From Corallococcus caeni (lineage in GTDB: Bacteria > Myxococcota > Myxococcia > Myxococcales > Myxococcaceae), in assembly GCF_036245865.1 (NCBI RefSeq), contig NZ_BTTW01000003.1, forward strand, positions 744,001 through 808,000: 64,000 bases of DNA, given 5' to 3'. Shown here piece after piece: positions 32,583 through 41,314 of the stretch. The notes below the pieces were generated by a model that searched no databases, was not told where the DNA came from, and was given only the letters and a program-made list of their open reading frames with translations. The position numbers and the translations under genes are program-made. Each line of letters opens with the position of its first letter. Positions within the stretch are counted from its first letter, which is position 1.

Positions 32583-35024
32583 ATGCGCACCTCCCCCTTC
32601 TCCATTCCCCTGCTGCTGACCCTGGCGGCCTCCGGCGGCTGTCGGAACGACGACCCACCCGCGCCCTCCCCGCTCAAGGCCACCCTCCACCGCACCGCCT
32701 ACGGCGTCCCCCACATCGAGGCGGACGGGTATCGCGGCCTGGGCGCGGGCATCGGCTACGCGCAGGCGCAGGACGCGGTCTGCATCCTCGCGGATCAGTT
32801 CCTCAAGGTCCGTGGCGAGCGCGCGCGCTACCTGGGCCGGGGCCCCGGGGACGCCTTCCTCGAGAGCGACTTCACCTACCTGGGGCTCGCGCTGCGCACC
32901 CGCGCCGAGGCCTCCTTCGCGGAGCAGTCGCAGGAGCTGCGCGACCTCGTGCAGGGCTATGCCGCCGGCTACAACCAGTACCTCAAGGACGTGCCGGCGG
33001 ATCAACGTCCCGCGCCGTGCCGTGGCGCGGCCTGGGTGAAGCCCATCAGCGCGTATGACCTGCTGGCGTACCACCTGGACCTGTCGCTGTTCGACACGCT
33101 GGTGCCGCTGCTCGGCTACGTGGGCAACGCCCAGCCGCCGGGCGTGGAGGCGGGAGGCCAGCGGCTCCCGTCGCGTCCGCTCGCGCTGCCGCGACGCAAG
33201 GACACGCTGGGCAGCAACGGCTGGGCGCTGGGCCGGGAGAAGACCGCCAGCGGCCGGGGCATGCTCGTCGCCAACCCGCACTTCCCCTGGGAGGGCAGCC
33301 TCCGCTTCCACGAGAGCCACCAGACCATCCCCGGCAAGCTCGACGTGTACGGCGTGTCCCTGCTGGGCGTGCCGGCCATCAACATCGGCTTCAACCGGGA
33401 CCTCGCGTGGACGCATACCGTGACTGCGTCGAGCCACATGACGCTGTACCGGCTCAAGCTCGTGCCGGGCGACCCCACGGCGTATGTCTACGACGGCGCG
33501 ATCCGCCGCATGACCTCGCGGACAGTCACCGTCGACGTGCGCGGGGACGACGGCGGCATGACGAAGGCGACGCGCACGTTCTGGCGCAGCCACTACGGCC
33601 CCATGCTCGCGGGCCCCGGCGCGGACTGGACGGGGGAGCTCGCGTACACGACGCGCGACGCCACGGAGAACAACGACCGGTTCGCGGAGCACTGGCTGCG
33701 CCTGAACAAGGCGAGCAGCCTCAACGAGGCGGCGGACGTGGAGCGCACGGTGCGCGGGGCGCCCTGGGTGAACACGCTCCTGACGAGCGTGGCCGGCGAC
33801 ACGCGCTACGTGGACGCGTCCCGGGTCCCCTTCCTGAGCCCCGACACCGTCGTGGCCTACCGCGACTCGCTCGAGTCCACGCCGGACGCGCCGGTGTTCG
33901 CGTCGCTGGGGCTCATCCTCCTGGATGGCAGCACGTCCCGCGACGAATGGGTGGGCCTGGACGGCGAGTCGCAAGGCCTGGTGCCGACGACCGTCATCCC
34001 GCAGCTCGCCCGGACGGACTTCGTGATGAACGCGAATGATCCGGCGACGTTCGCGAACCCCGCCCAGCCCCTGCTCAACCTGCCCTTCCTCTACGAAATC
34101 TTCGGGACGCGGGGCCGCATGAGCACGCGCTCGCACATGAACCTCACCCTCATCACCGAGCAGGGCGAGGCCGCGGCGTCCGGGAGCGACGGGCGCTTCA
34201 CGCGCGAGGAGGCCGAGCAGGCCATCCTGAGCAACCGGACCTGGGTGGCGGAGCAGCTGCGCGCGGCCGTCGCGCAGCGCTGCCAGGGCGCGGGGCCGGT
34301 CGTCGTCGACGGCGCGCCAGTGGACATCACGGAGGCGTGCCGGTTGATCGCTGCGTGGGACGGCCGCCTGGAGCTGGATCGCCAGGGCGCGATCGTCTGG
34401 CGCGAGTTCCTGAACGGCTTCAGCCGCTCCGACCTCGTGGACAAGGGCGCCCTCTTCGCGCAGCCCTTCGACGCGGCCCGGGCGGCGGTGACGCCGGCCG
34501 GACTGGTGCCCGCCCCGGCGGTTGGCGTGGATCCGGTGAACCAGAAGCTGGCGGAGGCCGTGGCGCTCCTGGGCAAGGCGGGCATCGCGGTGGGAACGAA
34601 GCTGGGGGACGTGCAGTTCGCGTGGAAGGGGGACCGCAAGGTGCCGCTGCATGGGGGCGCGGCCTTCGAGGGCGTCACCAACGTCGTGGGCTATTCCGGC
34701 GTGAACGCGACGCTGCTGCCGCAGTCCCAGCCGCAGGGTCCGCTGCTCTCCCCGGGCACGGGGCTCACGCCGGAGGGCTACCTGGTCGACTTCGGGACCA
34801 GCTTCCTGATGGTGATGGAGTTCACGCAGGACGGCCCGCGCGCGAACGCGGTCCTCTCCTACGCGGAGTCCGCCGACCCGGCCTCCCCGCACTTCGCGGA
34901 CCAGACGGACCTCTTCTCCGGCAAGCATTTCCGGCCCGTGCTCTTCAACAAAACGGACATCCTCGCGGACCCGGCGCTCACGACGACGGAGCTGCGCATC
35001 GACGCCACGTCGAAGCTCCAATAG
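32583..35024 (+). CDS. Penicillin/AHL-acylase family Ntn hydrolase, lipoprotein
   Basis: An 813-residue precursor. The signal LLLTLAASGGC predicts lipidation. The N-terminal chain has the family's RTAYGVPHIEADGYRGLGAG and GYAQAQDAVCILADQF. Ser211 in TLGSNGWALG is the expected autocatalytic cleavage point and nucleophile, giving an alpha chain of about 190 residues and a beta chain of about 600, as in PvdQ and aculeacin acylase. Further beta-chain marks are GMLVANPHFPW, NIGFNRDLAWTHTV and the Asn/Arg region YTTRDATENNDRF. Such enzymes remove acyl chains from lactone signals, antibiotics or siderophore precursors; the substrate here cannot be told from sequence. Confidence 0.88.
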   Translation: MRTSPFSIPLLLTLAASGGCRNDDPPAPSPLKATLHRTAYGVPHIEADGYRGLGAGIGYAQAQDAVCILADQFLKVRGERARYLGRGPGDAFLESDFTYLGLALRTRAEASFAEQSQELRDLVQGYAAGYNQYLKDVPADQRPAPCRGAAWVKPISAYDLLAYHLDLSLFDTLVPLLGYVGNAQPPGVEAGGQRLPSRPLALPRRKDTLGSNGWALGREKTASGRGMLVANPHFPWEGSLRFHESHQTIPGKLDVYGVSLLGVPAINIGFNRDLAWTHTVTASSHMTLYRLKLVPGDPTAYVYDGAIRRMTSRTVTVDVRGDDGGMTKATRTFWRSHYGPMLAGPGADWTGELAYTTRDATENNDRFAEHWLRLNKASSLNEAADVERTVRGAPWVNTLLTSVAGDTRYVDASRVPFLSPDTVVAYRDSLESTPDAPVFASLGLILLDGSTSRDEWVGLDGESQGLVPTTVIPQLARTDFVMNANDPATFANPAQPLLNLPFLYEIFGTRGRMSTRSHMNLTLITEQGEAAASGSDGRFTREEAEQAILSNRTWVAEQLRAAVAQRCQGAGPVVVDGAPVDITEACRLIAAWDGRLELDRQGAIVWREFLNGFSRSDLVDKGALFAQPFDAARAAVTPAGLVPAPAVGVDPVNQKLAEAVALLGKAGIAVGTKLGDVQFAWKGDRKVPLHGGAAFEGVTNVVGYSGVNATLLPQSQPQGPLLSPGTGLTPEGYLVDFGTSFLMVMEFTQDGPRANAVLSYAESADPASPHFADQTDLFSGKHFRPVLFNKTDILADPALTTTELRIDATSKLQ

Positions 35025-35161
35025 CGGCGCGTGCACAGGTTGTGGGTGAGCCCTTCGTGCCCAAAGGGGGGAGCACCCGTCATGGAAACCCGCCGTCCCC
35101 TTCCCTGCCCTGACGACCGGGGAGGGCCGCCGTGCAGCGCCCGTCCCGGGGGAGGCGGCGC

Positions 35162-36631
35162 ATGAAGCCGGGACAGCACACGCCGGAGGCCGAGACCTTC
35201 TTCCACCTCGGGCAGGGGCCGCTCGGGACGCATGCCTGTCACGGCACCGCCTGCTTCGTCGCGCGGCACCTCGACCCCGCGCGCTGGCGGCAGGCCACGT
35301 CGGGCGAGACCCGCGTCTACTGCCTGGGCCAGTGCTACCGCGCCCCCTCCATCACCGGCGAGGACGCCCGCCCGGAGGTGCACGTGCGGGCCCCTCGCGC
35401 CATCACGCTGGGGCGCGTCGCCAGCGGCGGAGCGCGCGCCCTGCCGGAGGCCACCCGTCAGGGAGCCTACGCGGCCCTGGAGCAGGCGCTGTCCTCTCTG
35501 CCCGAGGCCTTCATCGCGCAGGTGGAGCGCTCCGGGCTGCGCGGCCGAGGGGGCGCGGGCTTCCCCACCGGACGCAAGCTGCGCGCGGTGGCCGCCGCTC
35601 CGGGCGAGGAGAAGTACGTCGTGGCCAACGCGGACGAGGGCGACGCGGGCGCGTACATCGACCGGTTCCTGATGGAGGAGGACCCCCACGCCGTGCTGGA
35701 GGGCCTGCTGCTGGCGGCGTACGCGGTGGGGGCCCGCCGGGCAACGGTCTACGTGCGCAAGGAGTACCCGCTGGCCGCCTGCGTCCTGCACGTGGCCCTA
35801 CACGAGGCCCACCGGGCGGGCCTGCTGGGGCCGCGCATCCTGGGCAGCGACTTCTCCTGTGAGGTCTCCGTCGAGGTGGGCCGCGGCAGCTACCTGTGTG
35901 GCGAGGAGACGGCGCTGCTCAACGCCCTGGAGGGACGCCGGCCCTTCGTGCGCGCCCGGCCTCCCTACCCCGCCCAGGCGGGCCTCTTCGGTCAACCCAC
36001 GCTGGTGCAGAACGTGGAGACGCTCGCCAACCTGCCGTGGATCGCACGGCATGGCGGCCAGGCCTACGCCGCGCTGGGAGTCCCGGGCAGCCGGGGCACG
36101 AAGGTGCTGTCGCTCAACTCCCTCTTCCACCACCCGGGGCTCTACGAAGTGGAGCTGGGCACGCCGGTGCGCACCGTGGTGGAGGAGCTGGGAGGCGGGC
36201 TGAGGACCGGGCCGCTGAAGGGCGTCCTCATCGGGGGGCCGCTGGCGGGCATCCTCCCTCCGCACCTGCTGGACACCCCGCTGGGCTTCGACGAGCTCCA
36301 GGCGGTGGGCGCCTCCGTGGGCCATGGCGGCGTGGTGGCCTTCGACACGCACACGTCCATCGCCGAACTGGTGCACCACGTCTTCTCCTTCGGCGCGTAT
36401 GAGTCGTGCGGGAGGTGCACGCCCTGCCGCCTGGGGGCGCGGCACGTCGAGCAGCTCTTCGCGCGCGTGCTGGACGCCGGCACCGCGCCCCGCTCCAGCG
36501 CGGCGGACTGGGAGGAGGTCGCCGAGGCGCTGCGCCTCACCAGCCTGTGCGGACACGGCACGGGCCTGGGCGACTTCGCCCGGAGCGTGCTGCGCCACTA
36601 CCGGGAGGAGGTGGCGGCATGCTTCGGGTGA
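35162..36631 (+). CDS. NAD-binding flavoprotein (beta) subunit of formate dehydrogenase, NuoE/F fusion
   Basis: A 489-residue protein. An N-terminal thioredoxin-like [2Fe-2S] module has Cys26, Cys31, Cys54 and Cys58 (HACHGTACF, VYCLGQCYR). The NuoF-like part contains LRGRGGAGFPTGRKLRAV (NAD/FMN site), ANADEGDAGAYIDRFLMEED and the [4Fe-4S] motif ESCGRCTPCRLGARH. It passes electrons from the alpha subunit to NAD. ATG 35162 follows GGGGAGG; GTG 35132 is a less likely start. Its end overlaps the alpha-subunit gene by 13 nt. The layout is that of soluble FdsBA-type enzymes, with the gamma and beta parts joined. Confidence 0.88.
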   Translation: MKPGQHTPEAETFFHLGQGPLGTHACHGTACFVARHLDPARWRQATSGETRVYCLGQCYRAPSITGEDARPEVHVRAPRAITLGRVASGGARALPEATRQGAYAALEQALSSLPEAFIAQVERSGLRGRGGAGFPTGRKLRAVAAAPGEEKYVVANADEGDAGAYIDRFLMEEDPHAVLEGLLLAAYAVGARRATVYVRKEYPLAACVLHVALHEAHRAGLLGPRILGSDFSCEVSVEVGRGSYLCGEETALLNALEGRRPFVRARPPYPAQAGLFGQPTLVQNVETLANLPWIARHGGQAYAALGVPGSRGTKVLSLNSLFHHPGLYEVELGTPVRTVVEELGGGLRTGPLKGVLIGGPLAGILPPHLLDTPLGFDELQAVGASVGHGGVVAFDTHTSIAELVHHVFSFGAYESCGRCTPCRLGARHVEQLFARVLDAGTAPRSSAADWEEVAEALRLTSLCGHGTGLGDFARSVLRHYREEVAACFG

Positions 36632-39282
36632 CCATCGACGGACAGCCGCGCGAGTGCGCGCCGGGCACCGTCCTGGAAGCGCTGGAGGCGCTGGGGGTCG
36701 GCGTCCCCGCGCTCTGCAACGATTCACGCCTGGCGCCCGTGGGCGCGTGCCGCACCTGCATCGTGGAGGTCGAAGGCCACGAGCGCCCGGTGGCCGCCTG
36801 CACCACCCCGCTGGTGGAGGGCATGGTGGTGCGCACGCGCAGCCCCGGGGTGGAGGCGCAGCGGCGGGTGCTGCTGCGCCTGCTGGCCTCGGAGTACCCG
36901 GCCGAGGCGGTGGCGCGCCATCCGGACAAGCCCTTCCACCGCGCGCTGCGCGAGTACGGCCTGGACGGCGAGGCGCGCGGCGAGCACCGGCCGGAGCTGC
37001 GGGACGACTCGCACCCGTACATCCACGTGGACATGTCCCAGTGCATCCACTGCTACCGCTGCGTGCGCATCTGCGACGACGTGCAGGGGCAGTTCGTCTG
37101 GCGCGTGTGGAACCGGGGCGCGGACACGCGCATCCTCCCGGACGGGCCCAGCCTGAAGGAGAGCTCCTGTGTTTCCTGCGGCGCGTGCGTGGACAGCTGC
37201 CCCACCGGCGCGCTGGAGGACCGCACGCTGCTGGACCGGGGCTGGCCCGAGACATGGACGCGGACGACCTGCTCCTACTGCGGCGTGGGCTGCGAGATGG
37301 ACGTGGGCACGCGCGCGGGCCGCATCGTCACCGTGCGCGCCTCGCGCGAGGGCCCGTCCAACCAGGGCCACCTGTGCTCCAAGGGCCGCTACGCCTTCGA
37401 CTTCGTGACGGCACCGGACCGCGTCACCGTGCCGCTCCTGCGCGAGGCGGGCGGCTGGCGGCGCGCCTCCTGGGACGAGGCGCTGGGCTTCATCGCGCGG
37501 CGGCTGCGCAGCCTGCGGGACGCGCACGGCCCGGACGCGGTGGGGATGCTGGGCTCCGCGCGGGCCACCAACGAGGAGAACTACCTGGCGCAGAAGCTGG
37601 CCCGCGTGGTGCTGGGGACGAACAACGTGGACTGCTGCGCCCGCGTGTGCCACGCCCCCAGCGCCGCCGGGCTGAAGCAGATGCTGGGCACGGGCGCGTC
37701 CACCAACTCCTTCGAGGACGTGGACCACGCGCGCACCCTGCTGGTGGCCGGCAGCAACACCACCGAGTGCCACCCTGTCGTCGGCGCGCGCATCAAGCAG
37801 GCGGTGCTCAGGGGGGCGAAGCTCATCGTCATCGACTCGCGGCGCACGGAGCTGGCGCGCTACGCGGACGTGCACCTCCAGCCCCGGGCCGGCACGGACG
37901 TGCCGCTGCTCAACGCGCTGGCCCACGTGGTGGTGGCCGAAGGGCTGTGCGACGAGGACTTCCTGCGCGAGCGCGTGGACGCGCTGGAGGACTTCCGCAC
38001 CTTCATCCACGGCTGGACGCCCGAGCACGCCGCGCGGCTGTGCGGCGTGGACGCGGACGCCCTCCGCCACGCGGCGCGCCTGTACGCCACCCACGGCCCG
38101 TCCATGATGGTGCACGGGCTGGGCATGACGGAGCACGTCCAGGGCACCGAGACGGTCATGGCGCTGGTGAACCTGGCGCTGCTGACGGGCAACCTCGGCG
38201 GGCCGGGCATGGGCGTCAACCCGATGCGCGGCCAGAACAACGTGCAGGGCTCCGCGCACATGGGCTGTGAGCCGGGACAGCTCACCGGCTACGTCCCCCT
38301 GGAGCAGCACCGGGCGCGCTTCGAGGCGGCCTGGGGCGCGCCCCTGCCCTCCACGCCGGGGCTGGACCTGATGCGGATGATGGAGGCGGCGCGCGGCGGG
38401 CGGCTCCACGCGCTGTGGGCCTTTGGCTACGACGTGCTGCTCACCAACCCGGACGCGAACACCACACGCGAGGCGCTGGAGCGGCTGGAGCTGCTGGTGG
38501 TGCAGGACCTGTTCCTCAACGAGACGGCGCGCGCCCTGGGCCACGTCTTCCTGCCCGCGTGCACCTCCTTCGAGAAGGACGGCACCTTCATGAACGGCGA
38601 GCGGCGCGTGCAGCGGGTGCGCGCGTCCCTGCCGCCCACGGGCGACTGCCTTCCGGACTGGGAGATCCTCTGCCGCGCGGCGCGCGCCCTGGGACACCCC
38701 GAGGGCTTCGCCTTCCAGTCCCCGGAGGAGGTCTGGGACGAGGTGCGGCGCGTGTGGCCCGCGGGCGCGGGCCTGTCCTACGCGCGCCTGGAGCACGGCG
38801 GCCTCCAGTGGCCCTGCCCCGACGAGCGCCACCCGGGCACGCGGGTGCTGCACACCGGGGCGTTCGCCCTGGGGCCCAGGGCGGCGCTGCGCCGCATCGG
38901 CTACGCGCCCTCTCCGGAAGCGCCCACGGAGGACTTCCCCTTCGTGCTGATGACGGGCCGGCGGCTGTATGCCTTCAACGCGGGGACGATGACGTCTCGC
39001 ACGCCGAACGCGCGGCTCCAGCCCGGCGACTGGCTGGACATGGCCGCACCGGACGCGGAGCGGCTGGGGCTGGAGGACGGCGCGCGCGTGCGGGTGCGCA
39101 GCCGCTACGGAGAGGCGGTGCTGCCCATGCGCCGCGCCGAGGGGCTGCGCCCCGGGGAGCTCTTCACCACCTTCCACACGGTGGAGGTCTTCATCAACGC
39201 CGTCACCGGTCCGCATCAGGACGGGTACACCCATACGCCCGACTACAAGGTCACGGCCGTCCGCGTGGAGCGCGCGGAGTAG
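36619..39282 (+). CDS. Formate dehydrogenase alpha (molybdopterin) subunit
   Basis: An 887-residue FdsA-like subunit. The [2Fe-2S] ligands are C33, C44, C47 and C61. Two ferredoxin-type [4Fe-4S] motifs follow (CIHCYRCVRIC and CVSCGACVDSCPTG), then the molybdopterin-domain cluster CSYCGVGCEMD. Catalytic Cys344 sits in CCARVCHAPSAAG, the position of selenocysteine in E. coli FdhF, with the neighbouring His conserved. Near the C-terminus TGRRLYAFNAGTMTSRTPN is part of the cofactor-binding domain. It oxidises formate to CO2 in the cytoplasm. The chaperone FdhD and cofactor genes are not in the window. No TAT signal is present. Confidence 0.93.
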   Translation: MLRVTIDGQPRECAPGTVLEALEALGVGVPALCNDSRLAPVGACRTCIVEVEGHERPVAACTTPLVEGMVVRTRSPGVEAQRRVLLRLLASEYPAEAVARHPDKPFHRALREYGLDGEARGEHRPELRDDSHPYIHVDMSQCIHCYRCVRICDDVQGQFVWRVWNRGADTRILPDGPSLKESSCVSCGACVDSCPTGALEDRTLLDRGWPETWTRTTCSYCGVGCEMDVGTRAGRIVTVRASREGPSNQGHLCSKGRYAFDFVTAPDRVTVPLLREAGGWRRASWDEALGFIARRLRSLRDAHGPDAVGMLGSARATNEENYLAQKLARVVLGTNNVDCCARVCHAPSAAGLKQMLGTGASTNSFEDVDHARTLLVAGSNTTECHPVVGARIKQAVLRGAKLIVIDSRRTELARYADVHLQPRAGTDVPLLNALAHVVVAEGLCDEDFLRERVDALEDFRTFIHGWTPEHAARLCGVDADALRHAARLYATHGPSMMVHGLGMTEHVQGTETVMALVNLALLTGNLGGPGMGVNPMRGQNNVQGSAHMGCEPGQLTGYVPLEQHRARFEAAWGAPLPSTPGLDLMRMMEAARGGRLHALWAFGYDVLLTNPDANTTREALERLELLVVQDLFLNETARALGHVFLPACTSFEKDGTFMNGERRVQRVRASLPPTGDCLPDWEILCRAARALGHPEGFAFQSPEEVWDEVRRVWPAGAGLSYARLEHGGLQWPCPDERHPGTRVLHTGAFALGPRAALRRIGYAPSPEAPTEDFPFVLMTGRRLYAFNAGTMTSRTPNARLQPGDWLDMAAPDAERLGLEDGARVRVRSRYGEAVLPMRRAEGLRPGELFTTFHTVEVFINAVTGPHQDGYTHTPDYKVTAVRVERAE

Positions 39283-39380
39283 CGGAGGCGCGGCGGCGAG
39301 CGGCGCCCCGCTCGTGGCACCCCGCACTCCGCCTCCCTACCCTCATTCCCGAGGACCCGGGGTCCTGGCCGGGAGGAGCC

Positions 39381-40619
39381 TTGAGCGACGCACAGTCCCA
39401 GACCGCGCTGAGCGCGCTGCGCATCGACCGCTCCGCCGCCCCCCTGAAGCGACAGCGCAGGCTGCGCTGGCTCATCCCCGCGGCGCTGCTGCTCGCGGTG
39501 CTCATCGCAGTGGCGGCCGCGGTGGCACGCCGCGCGCCCACCGTGCGCGTGGCGGAGGTGCGTGAGCCGCTCCCCGGGGAGCAGCAGACGGAGCTGTCCG
39601 CGTCCGGCTACGTCGACTCGCGGCGCCGCTCGGTCATCGCGCCGCTCATCGCCGGGCAGCTCGTGGAGGTCACCGTGGAGGAGGGAGAGCCCGTGCGGCA
39701 GGGGCAGGTGATGGCCCGCCTGGATGACCGGGACGCCCGCGTGGTGCTGGACCGCGCGGAGGCGGAGGTGCGGTCCGCCGAGGCCCGGCTCGGCGCCTCC
39801 CAGGCCCAGGCCCTCAACGCCGAGCGCACCACCGAGCGCACGCGCAACCTCACGAGGCAGGGCGCCGTCGCCCGGGCCCAGCTGCTCGACGTGGAGACCG
39901 CGGGCCGCGCCGCGCTGGAGTCCCTCAACCTGGCCAAGGCGCAGCTCGCCGTCGCCCGCAGGGCGCGTGAGGCGGCCCGCCTCCAGCTCGCGCACACCGT
40001 GGTGCGCGCGCCGTTCGACGGCACCGTGTCGAAGAAGCTCGCGAACGAGGGCGCGGTGCTCGCGCCCGCCGCCCTCACCGGCACCAACCTGGGCGGCATC
40101 GTCGAGCTGGTAGACCTCCGGGCCCTGGAGGTCGAGGCCGAGGTCAGCGAGGAGCAGCTGTCGCGCATCCACACCGGCCAGCCCACGCTCATCTTCCTGG
40201 ACGCACTGCCCGAGCGCGCCTTCCCCGGCCAGGTGGCCACGGTGCGCCCCGCCATCGACCGCTCCAAGGCCACTGCCACGGTGCTGGTGCGCTTCCAGTC
40301 CGTCCCCCAGGGCGCGCTGCCGGACATGGGCGCCAAGGTGTCCTTCCTCCGCCAGCCGCTGCCCCCGGGCGAGCTGGACGCCCACGGCCAGCCTCCGCGC
40401 GTGCCCGCCAGCGCGGTGGTGCACGACGGCAAGGGCGACGCCGTGTGGGTGGTGAAGGACGCGCGGCTCACCCGCCAGCCGGTGCGCGTGGGCGAGCGCG
40501 TGGGCGACGAGGTGTCCCTGACGCAGGGGCCCCGCGCGGGCACGCAGGTGGTGGTGGCGCCGGACCCGAGGCGCCTGCGCGACGGCCGGCGCGTGAAGGT
40601 GGAGACGGGGGGCGGATGA
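39381..40619 (+). CDS. MacA/HlyD-type periplasmic adaptor
   Basis: A 412-residue membrane-fusion protein. One N-terminal helix (LIPAALLLAVLIAVAAAVA) anchors it; a biotinyl-lipoyl-like half (SGYVDSRRRSVIAPLIAGQL) precedes a coiled-coil hairpin with RARNLTRQGAVARAQLLDVE-like heptads, then the second half VRAPFDGTVSKKLANEGAV and a beta-barrel. The start is TTG 39381, because a strong GGGAGGAG ends 2-3 nt before it and no ATG fits. The stop overlaps the next gene's start (ATGA), opening a four-gene efflux operon. The substrate is unknown. Confidence 0.88.
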   Translation: MSDAQSQTALSALRIDRSAAPLKRQRRLRWLIPAALLLAVLIAVAAAVARRAPTVRVAEVREPLPGEQQTELSASGYVDSRRRSVIAPLIAGQLVEVTVEEGEPVRQGQVMARLDDRDARVVLDRAEAEVRSAEARLGASQAQALNAERTTERTRNLTRQGAVARAQLLDVETAGRAALESLNLAKAQLAVARRAREAARLQLAHTVVRAPFDGTVSKKLANEGAVLAPAALTGTNLGGIVELVDLRALEVEAEVSEEQLSRIHTGQPTLIFLDALPERAFPGQVATVRPAIDRSKATATVLVRFQSVPQGALPDMGAKVSFLRQPLPPGELDAHGQPPRVPASAVVHDGKGDAVWVVKDARLTRQPVRVGERVGDEVSLTQGPRAGTQVVVAPDPRRLRDGRRVKVETGGG

Positions 40620-41314
40620 GCCAGGACGCCCTGTCAGTCCCGGCCCCCGCCATGGTGCGCCTCCGGGGCGTGTCCAAGACGTACCGGCGCGGCACGGTGG
40701 AGGTGCCCGTGCTGGCGGGGGTGGACCTGACCATCGACACCGGCGCCTTCGAGGCCTTCATGGGGCCGTCCGGCTCCGGCAAGTCCACGCTGCTCAACCT
40801 CGTCTCCGGGCTGGACCAGCCCACCACCGGCAGCGTCGAGGTGGCCGGCCGCGACCTGGGGCAGATGGACGACCGCGCGCTGAGCGACTGGCGCGCCGCG
40901 CACGTGGGCTTCGTCTTCCAGCTGTACAACCTCATCCCGGTGCTCAGCGCCGCGGAGAACGTGGAACTGCCCCTGCTGCTCACGCCGCTGACGCGCGCGG
41001 AGCGGCGCCGGCACGTGGCCGCCGCGCTGGAGCTGGTGGGCCTCACCCACCGCGTGAGCCACCGCCCGCCGCAGCTGTCCGGCGGCGAGCAGCAGCGCGT
41101 GGCCATCGCCCGCGCCATCGTGTCCGACCCGGACCTCATCATCGCGGACGAGCCCACGGGGGACCTGGACCGCAAGGCGGCGGAGGCCGTGCTGGACCTC
41201 TTCGGCGTGCTCCACCGGGACCTGCACAAGACGCTGGTCATGGTGACGCACGACCCGCACGCCGCGGAGCGCGCCGGGCGCGTGCACCACCTGGACAAGG
41301 GGGTGCTCCAGTGA
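40616..41314 (+). CDS. ABC transporter ATPase (MacB/LolD type)
   Basis: A 232-residue ATPase with Walker A GPSGSGKST, Q-loop FVFQLYNLIPVL, signature LSGGEQQRVAIARAI, Walker B LIIADEPTGDLD and switch His in VMVTHDPHA. The VFQLYNLIPVLSAAENVELP stretch is typical of the LolD/MacB/FtsE group, which moves lipoproteins, peptides or drugs mechanically from the periplasmic side. It overlaps both neighbours by 4 nt and so is part of the adaptor-ATPase-permease operon. Confidence 0.93.
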   Translation: MSQDALSVPAPAMVRLRGVSKTYRRGTVEVPVLAGVDLTIDTGAFEAFMGPSGSGKSTLLNLVSGLDQPTTGSVEVAGRDLGQMDDRALSDWRAAHVGFVFQLYNLIPVLSAAENVELPLLLTPLTRAERRRHVAAALELVGLTHRVSHRPPQLSGGEQQRVAIARAIVSDPDLIIADEPTGDLDRKAAEAVLDLFGVLHRDLHKTLVMVTHDPHAAERAGRVHHLDKGVLQ

